DNA of 64,000 bases. It comes from Vandiemenella viatica. Lineage: Eukaryota; Arthropoda; Insecta; Orthoptera; Morabidae. This document shows, in pieces, positions 54,675-64,000 of this stretch (positions are counted from its first letter, which is position 1; each line of letters starts with the position of its first letter). Both the position numbers and the translations under genes were made by a program. Under the pieces are notes generated by a model. The model was not told where the DNA came from and made no database searches. It saw only the letters and a program-made list of their open reading frames with translations. The stretch lies in assembly GCA_031002005.1 (NCBI GenBank), contig JARYHS010011408.1, positions 222,745,473 to 222,809,472 of the forward strand. Direction: 5' to 3'.

Positions 54675-55060
54675 GCTGGCTGGATGCCGTATAACGTTCA
54701 GATCTAAAAGACAGTGTCAAATCTTCAGATTCTTACTTATAACTGAGACCATTATTGTGAAAATATTTGCTTGAATATATTAAGTGCAATATTAACTATT
54801 AAAAATCTTAAATAAGAGGGTCAAAGATGTCACCAGAGGCGTGAAACAGTATCTTTGGTGGACGGGTTGGCTGGCTGGTTGCCGCATGGCGATCAGACCT
54901 AAAATACAGTCTAATGTTCAAATTATAACTTAGAATTAAGATCAATTATTGTGAAAATATTTGCGTAAATACAATAAGTGTAATATCAACTCTGAAAACC
55001 TTAGTTTGTCAAAGATGTCACCAGAGGCGTGAAGCAGTATCTTTGGTGGACGGATATACA
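54675..55060 (+). repeat. Diverged two-unit tandem repeat, about 190-bp period
   Basis: GTCAAAGATGTCACCAGAGG appears at about 54821 and 55011, and TGTGAAAATATTTGC at 54756 and 54950. Each unit also has GGTTGGCTGGCTGG- or CGCTGGCTGGATG-type and TCAGA.CTAAAA.ACAGT blocks. The divergence suggests an old satellite or transposon remnant. Confidence 0.75.
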
Positions 55061-55904
55061 GAAGAAATTGGTAGATGGAAGGCTTAATATGGAATGATAA
55101 TGTTATAAGCAAGAGATTTCGAGAAAGAGAAGGCAAAAAGAAAATTGAGAGAGCCGATTAATGTTTGTATATGATGTTTAAATAGCCTGAGGGTAAAATG
55201 AAATGATTCAATATATGATCAGTGAATGCTGGATGTCAATTAAATGCTATGCATTGTAAAACGTAATGAACATAAGTACTAATTCCTAATCTTAATAGAC
55301 TGTAAAATAAATTGTAATGTTAATGTGTCAAAGAAAGCATTGATGAGTCATTTAAGAGAAGTATACTAGATAGTTAATTAACAGATCTGAGATTGCGATT
55401 TCAGCTGTTAAGGCTATTAGAGGCCATGAAGAAAGAATTATTGTAACTGGTTAATATATAGTGAGTGAAAAAAAACCAGGAAAATATAAAATCAAAGAAG
55501 ATTACATAAGCGTGTGCAGGGATAGCAGTCGCATGTATCGAAATTCATCGTCGGCATGTTTCACTGGTGGCGATATTCGATGTACGGATAAAAAACAATA
55601 GAGCTGTAGTAAACCGAATGTATTCGTTACTGAATAACGAATACATTGCCTGAATCGAAGTACCGAAACGTTACTCACAAATTCATTTCTTTACTCGCAT
55701 TTTTCGTATGGATGCCAGTTTGATTCTATAATCGAACGACGCATTTTGTGAGAACTGTAACGGTTCGCCCAGTGTCTGAATGAGAGAATGAACATTTGAA
55801 CATCGTGCGTCGCCTATTTATGGACACTTTGATTTGTATTCGTTTCATTACACAGGATAATGTGTAAGTAAAATATATTGCACGTTCATTATTTTAATAT
55901 AATT
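55061..55904. other. No recognised feature
   Basis: AT-rich sequence. A local ATTCGTTACTGAATAACGAA palindrome lies near 55622-55641. Confidence 0.5.
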
Positions 55905-56020
55905 AATGTTATTTTAATTTAATTTAATTGCAATGGAGCACAGGCTCCGGTGGCAATTTCCCTACACCCCCATCTTTCCCCTATCCCGCAGCCACTTACA
56001 TTTTCCCTCTACAAATTTAC
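55905..56020 (-). repeat. CR1/Jockey-type LINE 3' end fragment
   Basis: GCAATGGAGCACAGGCTCCG with a C-rich continuation matches the 3' end of the fragment at 21585 (GCGATGGAGCGCACGATCCT). The TTTAATTTAATT at the low-coordinate side is the tail on the minus strand. It is a strongly 5'-truncated insertion. Confidence 0.55.
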
Positions 56021-56140
56021 TGGTAAGTGTTGATATTTTGACAATATAAAGAGTTATTTTGCTTTTATTTAAAATTAAAATTTGCAGAGCATAATTTGTA
56101 AATGGAGAATTTGGATAGATTATTTGAGATGGATATTACA

Positions 56141-56385
56141 TTTTTTTTTTTTTTTTTAACTGCTTTACGTCTCTCAACAGCGAGGTCTTTAGAGACGGGA
56201 AAGGATGGGGGCTAGGAATGGGAAGGAATTCGGCCATGGCCTTTTGAAGGAAGCATCCCGGCATTTGCCTGGAGTGATTTGGAAAACCATGGAAAACCCA
56301 AATCTGGATGCCCGGACGGGGATTCGAACCGCCGTCCTCCCGAATGCGAGGCCAGAACGCTATTCGTTACACCACCACGCTCGGT
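56141..56385 (-). repeat. SINE-A copy, full length
   Basis: A minus-strand copy with a T17 run (poly(A) tail), a complete body, a B box (GGGGATTCGAACC) and an intact head. Confidence 0.9.
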
Positions 56386-59011
56386 TTTATTGGTCTTACC
56401 TTAGCTAGATGTTATTAATTTTAAACATTTATGAAAAGCGTTTATTCTAAAATGCGATATTCTAACTTCTATTCTATTTTACAATGCAAATTTTATCTAA
56501 ACTTACTGTACTAAATGAACAATTTACCTAAACTTTGCAAAGTACGAACGAAGCCATCCCGTAAACCGTAAGCGATGCGATTCGATGCGATGCTTCATAC
56601 TAGTGCTCGATTGTTTCAAAAGTAACGAGTAACGAAACGATACGGTAGTAACGACGTGGTCCCGTACGTGGTGCGACTCGATAAAATTCTTCATGCTAGC
56701 GCTCGATTGCACCAGAAGTAGCGACTAACGATTCGATAGTAACGACTACTGTTTGGTTTAGTAACGAATACATACGAGTACACAATTTATCGTTACTTTT
56801 ACAGCTCTAAAATACAAACGCTTGCGGTAGGAGATGTAACATCAAAACAAGTCTATAACATTGCTTTTAATCCACATTTGTCGCTGCGTATGGCATTAAA
56901 CAAATAGAAAACAGTTGCTTTGGCGTTATATTTATCATTATTATTAGTCATTGTTTCCCTTGTGGACAATGGTTAAACTCAAATTATTGAGTTTTTCCAT
57001 TACTTGTCTTCCATCTTTTCTCTTCCAAACACCTCTTCATACGTTCACTGTGATCCCTTTTCCTTTGTACCATACACTTTGTTGCTATTTTACTCTGTGC
57101 TTTGAATTTCGTTTTCATAATTTTGTCCCTTTTTTGTATAAATGTCGTTACTAATTAATAATTAACTGAATGAGATTTGTGTTATTTTTGGAACATACAT
57201 TTAATTAAAAGAAATATTCTAGTTGGTAGAGCTTTCAATAATCTAACCCGCTGCAGACTTGGTGTAAGTGCGCACTTTGATCGACGGAAGTGGTCGGAAT
57301 GTCGACAGGTTAGGCTTTCACTCGGCCGGTCGTCAGTTCGCGTCTGGCCTCGGGCTTGGGCGGTTTGAATTAAATCAGACATGTAATAACGTTTGTGCAT
57401 GGTAATCAGAATGTTGTAACCACCGTAGAATAAAATTTTCTGTTAAATCACAGCTCGCGTAAATCCAAGCTGGAACACTTTGCCCAGAATAATAAGAAAA
57501 AGTTGATTTTATTGAGTGCACGAGATCTGTTCGGTAGCCGGGACTCAAGAAATGAGGGAAAATTGAGAAGTGCAGATCTTAAAGAAATTGTAATTGATTT
57601 GTAAGAAATATTGTTAACTTATTATGTTATAGGGGGCCGTTCAATAGAGAAGGAGAGTATCTTTCATTAAGTAAGACTTGATTAATTAAAATGTAGTAAA
57701 CATTTCAGTGCACAAATTTGGCTCGTCACGTACTTTCATTAAAAAAAAAAAACTGTTATCATTTCGCATGTACTTAAGCTGTTTAGAGTGATGCTGTATG
57801 CTACCCGTCTGAATCGTGATCAATTTCTTCTTTTATACCTCTAAAATTTTTCATGAAACACCGAAAAATCACAAGTTAACAATAGCAGCATATACGCCGA
57901 TGTACTGAGATTTCATCAGTTTCCGGTGTAACTGAATTCTCAAAAGACTACAAAGTGAAACCTTTGATTATCGAATATACCTTCCATCCGAACAAGCTCG
58001 CGCTTCGAATTTGCACGAAATTTGTTACAGATATCGGCGAAGATTATAAAATTGTTGTTCGGTTCTAGTTACTAGAAGTTTTTACTGACAAAATTAAAAT
58101 ATTTTCTGCCAATTGGACTAAATTAAGTCTTTGTTCGAATTCAGAGAAATGCATCTAACAGCCATTCTAGCATGACAGAAGGTTTGATTGTAACTGTCAA
58201 ACCAAATAGATGTTTAAAGACAAGTATATTACCACAATGTTTTCAAGCTTTTCAAGTTTCGACTACAGCTTAATCAAAATAGTATGGCAGCTCTCTGCGA
58301 GGAACAACAGTGGATTGTAACGAGGATTATCTCCATATTATTTTAATTTTTTTTGCTAGCAGCGCATACATGTAAAAAAAAAAACGATTTTGGAGCACTT
58401 TAGCTATTAGCTAAGAATGTCTCTGCAATAAAGAGTCAGAGGAGAAGAATATCGCAGGAAGAGATAATTGTATAAGATTAATTAGCTTATTTATACCATG
58501 TTCCATGATGATGTGAAAGGTAGATTATTCGATGTATGCATTTTGTCATAGTAAAAGAAATAAAACATCAGAATAATCTGTAATTAATAATTATAGAAGA
58601 TGTTAATATCACTGCGAAGTTAATTATAGAACTGAACTGCTATTCCTGAACAAAAACAATTAGGGAAACAAATCCAGGCGATTTTCTAATCTGCAATAAG
58701 TCTTGACACGAAAAAGGTAAGCAAACACGAAGCAAAAAAACCGCATAGGATCCCTCCATAAGTGACTAGCAGGAAAATAACGACATTGTTTTCTTGGCGA
58801 AAGAAGTATTAGAGTAATTAAAATAAAATAAGCTTGAGCAACGGCCTTAGAAGTTGAACCGCATGGGTACATGCGGTGTCTGGTTGGTGAGACGGTCGTG
58901 GAGTTTGCGTCCTTGGACCAGCTGATGGCGAGGTTGCTACAGACAGTCGACAGTTGAGATTTAAATGCCAGCACGACATCCACAGCTCGAATCCCGTACT
59001 GGAGTTGGCAG
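56386..59011. other. Long stretch without recognised feature
   Basis: Mostly AT-rich. 56560-56790 contains short CGATGCGAT- and GTAACGA-like local repeats (CGATTC, GCGATGCGA, AGTAACGA). 57240-57370 is GC-richer. No domain, TIR or tail is recognised. Confidence 0.45.
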
Positions 59012-59225
59012 ACCGTATTCTGTCGTTCTCCACTGCTGATGTAAGCAGATACGGGAATATTTCCTTCATAAAGCCATAAAATGCATTTCTCTGCCCAAGA
59101 GAGTGTTGTAAAAACCAGTCGGAAGAAGGGCAGTGCAAATAGGGCTGTCATAAGCGGAGGTGGGAAACTGAAAGGTGTAGAGGAGATTAGGAGTGTAATA
59201 AAAGAGAATTAAAGAAACACGTAGG
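59012..59225 (+). repeat. Duplicated segment, copy 1 (decayed LINE part)
   Basis: Begins CCGTATTCTGTCGTTCTCCA and aligns with 59682-59902 over its whole length with moderate divergence and small indels. The spacing is about 670 bp. The partner leads into a LINE RT C-terminal block, so both probably derive from the same LINE. Confidence 0.7.
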
Positions 59226-59681
59226 GGAAAAAAAAGAAAACAAAATAGGGGATTCTACTATAAACGTGGCGCCGCAATTTTATGATGGATTCTTATGTAA
59301 CTCTACGAGACAAATCGAAAGTAAAGAATATATATATATTATTTTTGATATCTAGCTTAGTTCTCAAGATATTGTATCTCAAAAGTTAGGAAGTAATGGT
59401 GAGATCCGGCCTGGACCATAAAAAATTTCACCAAAATCACTATATCTACAAGGTGGAAATACACTATAGGTGTTTTTATTTTCTTCCTAGCGGTTGTTGT
59501 TAGGTTGAAATACGACCTGGATCAGAAGAAACGTCACCGAAGGCACAAGAAACTATACCTATAACTGATTTTTAACATGCTATATTTCGAAAACCAAGCA
59601 AGATATAAAAAAATTATTCTTTATTTTCGATTGTTTCGTCGAGTTCTATCAGATTTCGACGCCACGGTAATGACAGAACTG

Positions 59682-60350
59682 CCGTATTCTGTTGTTCTCC
59701 ACTGCTGATCTAAGCAGATATGGGAATATTTCCTTTACAAAGCCATCAAATGCATTTCTCTGCCCAAAAGAGTGACTTTATAAATACCAATCGGAATAAG
59801 GACAGTGGAAATTGGACTGTTATAAGCGGATATGGGAAACTGAAAGATGTAGAAGAGAGAAAATATCTCGGAAGTGTAATAACAATTAGAGAAACACGTA
59901 GGAAAAAAATTGAAAGTTGCAGAAGAGAATTCAAAACTGTCAGATGCCTGATTTGGGAGAAGGAGGTTCCAAGGAGGAACGAAAGATTTATTTACAGGAC
60001 TTACTTTGTTCCAATAGTGAAATATTGTTCTGAAACAAGGGCGATGAAATAGAGATGAATTTTCAGAAAAGTATGATTGATGAATCACTCTGGAAAAGTT
60101 AGCGAATGAATGTGTGAGGAACCTATACAGGATAGAACCTAAAAAACAAGACTCTAGTGATATGGCCACATAAAGGGGGTTAGTGATAAAATGATAATAA
60201 GGAAAATTATAATTTGAAACTAGAAGGAAAGGAGCATCGAGAAAAAAACATGAGATTGATGTGTTAAGGAAAATAAAAGACTGTGCAAGACAGAAGGGTG
60301 TAGTGGAATGTAGTGGAAGAGGAGGTATTGTTTTGTTCCCTACACATCCA
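59682..60350 (+). pseudogene. LINE RT C-terminal relic
   Basis: 59682-59902 duplicates 59012-59225 and reaches the coding block VEERKYLGSVI near 59850. Then come RREFKTVRCLIWEKEVPRRN, a short RFIYRTY linker and VPIVKYCSETRAMK, the YLGS...LYGSETW block of LINE reverse transcriptases. Further on, in frame with stops, come WYGHIK and a KLEGKEHREK segment matching the L.WYGHV and GRR.RGRP regions. The clade is uncertain, but it is close in pattern to the relics at 18490 and 31680. Confidence 0.65.
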
Positions 60351-60394
60351 GTCATAGGCTGGAAACTGTTCAGGATAATAATGATGATGACAAA

Positions 60395-60653
60395 ACCGAG
60401 CGTGGTGGGTGAGCGGTTAACATCCCGGCTTCGCATTCATGAGGACGCCGGTTCGAATCGCCGTCCGGGCATCCAGATTTGGGTTTTCCATGGTTTTCCC
60501 AAATCATTCCAGGCGGTCATCGGAATGCTTCCTTCAAAAGGCCATGGGCGAATTCCTTACCGATACTTGTACGCAATCCCATCCCGCCTCTAATGACCTC
60601 GACGTCGACGAGGCGTAAAGCCACAAATAATAATAATAATAATAATAATAAAA
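60395..60653 (+). repeat. SINE-A copy, full length with TSD
   Basis: A plus-strand copy with head ACCGAGCGTGGTGGGTGAGC, B box GGTTCGAATCGCC and the body complete to GACGAGGCGTAAAGCC, ending in an AAT-repeat tail. The duplication ATGATGACAAA is exact on both sides (60384-60394 and 60654-60664). It is the best-delimited single SINE-A copy in the window. Confidence 0.92.
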
Positions 60654-60794
60654 ATGATGACAAAGCTGATAACAATCCAGAAAAGAAGACAAGGCGTTCG
60701 CCTGATGTTCCAGCTAACTAAGTAGGTAATTCAATGTGCCACTTTGATTACCTTGGTAGGAGAGAATACAGCTGTTGGTGATACCGTCCCTTAG

Positions 60795-61013
60795 GGCTTT
60801 TCAATTCGACGATCTTCGAAGATATTGAAGGCGAGAGAGGATGGAGGGCAATGAACGGAAAGGGTTTTGTTCTAGGCCTTTTTTGGTTTTCTTATGGAAT
60901 TATTTGTAGAAACCGTGGAAAACTGAAATCTGGATAGCCGAACTGGGGATCGAAACCACAATATCCTGAGTGCCAGGCTGGAGCACCAAACTCTCACCCA
61001 TCACGATTGGAGT
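60795..61013 (-). repeat. SINE-A copy, old
   Basis: A diverged minus-strand copy. TTGAAGGCGAGAGAGGATG, CGTGGAAAACTGAAATCTGG and TCTCACCCATCACG remain recognisable. The B box is damaged (GGGATCGAAACC). Confidence 0.75.
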
Positions 61014-62358
61014 TTTCTGAGTAGTGTCAGCACTTTAAACTTAGAATATGTACGCTGTTTCCAGGCAATTTCTTTCAGCTTCCAAATAAAAATCAATAAC
61101 TACAATAGTCAGATGTCGGATCAGTGAATTTACCACCTGTTTCACCCACACGGTAACTGGTGTGTTTACCGTTATTTCATTTTAGAGTAGTAATTATTAT
61201 CTCTGAGAATTAAAAATAACTCTGAATGTCATGTAAGAAGCTTCGTTTCTTTTATCTATTTTCTTAATTCCGGTGTTTTTCCACCTATCAAGAAATTTTG
61301 ATTTTAGTTTTATGTATATTTGAACTAAGAAAAATTATGAAACTAACTGATCAAATATTCAGAATACAACGTGGAAATTGGACATGTCTATGCGAATATT
61401 ATACATTAATGCGATTAAGTTTTAGTACCAACATTAAGCGGAAACTTTGGTTAATGCTGTAGTATCGTTTAAAATTTACCGTAAAATAAATATCACAATT
61501 TTTTGAGTATTAATCTTTGATTTAGCGATATTATTTACGTTTTCAGTGTATTATCGTACTGTATTTCAGAAATCTGAAGAATAAATAACAAACATTACAT
61601 AGACAAAAGACAGAATCCAAAGAGTTATGTGCTTATTTGTGATGAAGCGTGATCTTTGGTGGGTATCGTTTGAGCTTAGTAAGCCTAATCTCCTATCTTC
61701 TGGTTACAAACAGATTATAATTTGTAGAAAAACCTCTTGTGATTCTAGCCGCGTCAAAATAAAGTCGATTGGCGAGGTTCCGAGAGCCGGCATTGTTCCC
61801 ATTGACAAGCCCCGTTTAACTCGTCAAGAAGGTATACAGCAGATTTTATGCTAAACCTAAACTTTTAAACTGTGAAAACCATATCCAAAGTGGTGTGGTA
61901 ATTTTTGCGTGGTGTGGTAGGTAGGAGTAGACAGATACAGCCCGCTTCAGAATAATATATACAGAAATGATGCACTAGGAAGGAGGTCTCTCTTCCAAAA
62001 TGTCAGAGGTTTTCTTTCAGGGGACACGTTACAAATATGGGTGTTAAAATTTAGGCTGAGTTGCAGATCCTAGCACAGCTGCTTGGCGAGTCGCCGCTGT
62101 GACCTCTGAACCCGGATAGCGCCTGAACGGCGCCACTCTACGCGATTTCGCAGCCGTAATGACCCTCATTGCTGTTTCTATCATTTCCATCTTTCTCTTT
62201 ACAAAAGTTTCTGACACTCTTACTAACATGATGTAAAACTGGGGAAGTTTTCGTCTATGTGTACTATCTGACATTTTAATGCCCCTTCCTTTAGATTCAA
62301 CAAACAGTAAATGGATTTCATGATGCTAAATTCGAGGTAACTATTTCACTTGTTCCAG
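61014..62358. other. No recognised feature
   Basis: AT-rich to 61600. A 75-codon frame at 61627-61854 and a minus frame at 62044-62274 have no recognised domain. Confidence 0.5.
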
Positions 62359-62556
62359 AAACTAGGCACTGTCATCAGTATGTTAGCTTTAATCTCATCA
62401 TATCGAATGGTTTGTGGAAATAAATTTGTTATGTGGGTTACGAGTGGGAATGTTGACAAATTCAGAACCAATGATCTGTTTAGTAAAATCTTTTCCACTA
62501 CATTGTTCGAATCAGAAAAGTCACTCCAGAAATTGGCGCTTTATTATTGTTCAAAG
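62359..62556 (+). CDS. Candidate host exon, 66 codons, phase 0-0
   Basis: A pyrimidine-rich acceptor (CTATTTCACTTGTTCCAG, AG at 62357-62358) precedes, and a near-consensus donor (CAAAG|GTAAGA at 62556/62557) follows. The 198 bp between are an exact multiple of three and open in one frame, beginning KLGTVISMLALISS and ending LQKLALYYCSK. It includes a moderately hydrophobic stretch and three Cys. I do not recognise the family. No flanking exons are identified in the window. It may be chance, since GT-AG pairs around short open frames occur often in AT-rich DNA. Confidence 0.3.
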
Positions 62557-63405
62557 GTAAGAAACATTTACTTTATCGAATCAATTTGCTTGATACTCCA
62601 AAGATGAGATGCAGCACTAATAGTGCAGGCCTTTGCGGTAGGAAATACTTTGCCATAGTGAGACCACAAATGGTTTTAGAAATGTGAAGGCATTCTTCCA
62701 TCTCCTGATTTTTTAGCATTAATATCAACCTTTATTTGACCTTCTGATTTATGGTTTTTTTTTTCTACATAGTCATTAATTCTATATCGAAATTTTTCAG
62801 GCATGAGATACGTATCCAGAATCTATTCGGGAATCTGATGAGCTTGAGACATTAGCCTAGCACCCGCTATAACCTTCAGTCGCAGCGATCATAAAGCGTT
62901 ATTGAGGTAGCTGACATTAATAAAACAGAGACAAATGGAACCGACAGCTATTTCTTGAAAGTAATACACTGCAAAGTATTCCATGGTCGACACACGATCT
63001 CTGACGCACATGCATCACACCTGTAGCCTGACGATTGATCGAATTAGATACAATACCCATCAATTACTATCTCGAGCAGAGAGAACTAGCAATTTTATTT
63101 CGATAACTAGCAGTTATAGGAGGCAGGTCTCTGAGACAGCCTGCAGCAATGCTTGTACAACTAAGTCCGGAATGGGAGGTCCGGTTTATATATGTGGTTA
63201 TGTGCGCCTATCTCCAGATGTAATCCTTTGTTGGATAAAGAATTAATTACAATTAAGAGCATATAAATTTTCTCGTTATCTTACCTGTTCTAACGTACCA
63301 ACTGCCCCTTGACGTACTGAACCATCAAGTGTATAAATTTGATATAAAAATGACAGTGAAAGCTCCACTAGTAGTTTCGTGTGAACGTGGGTAAACGTTT
63401 TGTTA
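62557..63405. other. No recognised feature
   Basis: AT-rich sequence. Short frames are present without recognisable domains. Confidence 0.5.
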
Positions 63406-64000
63406 TACACTGAAGAGCCAAAGAAACTGGTATAGTCATGCGTATGCAAACACAGAGATATGTAAACACTCAGAGTACGGCGCTGAGATCGGCATCATCC
63501 ATACAACACGACAGGTGTCTGGCGCAAGCGTTAGATCGATTACTGCTGCTTCAATTGCAGGTTATCACGATTTCCCATTTCACGAGTGCACCGTGAAAAT
63601 CGGGAATCCGGTAAAACATCAAATCTCCAACATCGCTGTGGCCGGAAAAAGATCCTGCAAAAAACGGGACCAGCGACGACTGAAGAGAATCGTTCAACAT
63701 GACAGAAGTGCAACCCTTCCGCAAATTGCTGCGGATTTCAGTGCTGGGCCATCGACAAGTGTCAGCGTGTAAACCATTCAACGAAACATTATCGATATGA
63801 GCTTCTGGAGCCGAAGGTCCGCTCGTGTACCCTTGTACGACAGAAAGCTTTACCCCTTGCCTGGGCCCGTCAACACCCACATTAGACTGTTGATGATTGG
63901 AAACATGTTGCCTGATCTGATGAGTCTCGTTTCCAATTGTATCGAGCGGATGGACGTGTACGGGTATGGAGACAACTTCATGAATTCATGGATCCTGCAC
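63406..64000 (+). mobile_element. Tc1-like transposon, cut by window end
   Basis: TACACTGAAGAGCCAAAGAA after TA is a Tc1-type left TIR. The element continues to the window end with a decayed transposase, so the right end is not visible. Confidence 0.85.
63640..64000 (+). pseudogene. Tc1 transposase pseudogene, 5' part
   Basis: The sequence reads RDQRRLKRIVQHDRSATLPQ (N-terminal helix-turn-helix region), then a stop at 63770, then TIQRNI and the RARVPL-like block. A one-base shift leads to the TVDDWKHVA segment, a stop in place of Trp, SDESRFQLYRADGRVRVW (first catalytic Asp in SDES) and HEFMDPA at the edge. It is a different subfamily from the relic at 8514-9530. It is inactive because of at least two stops and two shifts. 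Confidence 0.8.

Noticed and set aside
57230..57370. Possible tRNA-related head (GTTGGTAGAGC)
   Set aside because: No B box at the proper distance and no repeated body.
58660..59151. 163-codon minus-strand frame
   Set aside because: It overlaps the duplicated LINE-derived segment on the opposite strand and has no recognisable domain.
59735..60436. 233-codon minus-strand frame rich in Phe and Leu
   Set aside because: It lies opposite a recognisable LINE RT relic and runs into a SINE-A copy; its composition reflects the A-rich opposite strand.
1..64000. CRISPR arrays, operons, phage or bacterial defence systems
   Set aside because: The window is eukaryotic. Regular short repeats with unique spacers and compact gene clusters are absent; the tandem repeats present derive from transposons.

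Overview
This window is eukaryotic nuclear DNA, almost certainly from an insect with a repeat-rich genome. The evidence is an AT-rich background, tRNA-derived SINEs with pol III B boxes, non-LTR retrotransposons with TAAA-type tails, hAT elements with 8-bp target-site duplications (TSDs), Tc1/mariner elements with TA duplications, and no operon-like coding. Nothing prokaryotic is present, and there is no CRISPR array, canonical tRNA or rRNA gene. I cannot name the species; several of the repeats remind me of families common in hemimetabolous insects, which is recollection and not something shown here. No host gene is securely identified. One 198-bp exon-like segment (62359-62556) is the only candidate.

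The largest coding entity is a nearly complete I-like non-LTR retrotransposon (46174-52399, plus strand). It has a perfect 13-bp TSD, a 5' UTR with a strong hairpin, ORF1 with three CCHC knuckles, and ORF2 with endonuclease, reverse transcriptase, RNase H and a terminal CCHC motif, then a TAAAA-type tail. Two single-base frame changes interrupt ORF1 and ORF2. A decayed relative fills the left edge (1-4214), and a 5'-truncated relative lies at about 28936-30047 on the minus strand. Decayed LINEs of other lineages lie at 18490-19580 (with an inverted 5' end), 21585-22404, 31680-32410, 55905-56020 and 59682-60350.

The commonest repeat is SINE-A, a tRNA-derived SINE of about 240 bp found as 21 insertions on both strands. 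One is inserted into another (45424-45870), one interrupts a LINE fragment, and one has its head triplicated in an exact 142-bp tandem array (33587-34127).

DNA transposons are abundant and nested. hAT elements with 8-bp TSDs lie at 6248-6921, 24440-27970 (itself hosting 24707-24954 and a further relic), 34201-34868, 40039-40422 and 42299-44491 (with transposase remains). PIF/Harbinger-like MITEs with TTA/TAA TSDs lie at 31789-32168 and 34216-34570. Tc1/mariner relics lie at 8514-9658, 23706-24155, 39671-40675 and 63406 to the window end. Between these are AT-rich stretches in which I recognise nothing, described entry by entry.

The window therefore records layered transposition. Autonomous LINEs probably supplied the machinery for the SINEs, and autonomous hAT and Harbinger elements elsewhere probably mobilised the short non-autonomous copies. 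Family assignments rest on motif recognition and on hand-matched TIRs and TSDs, not on database searches.
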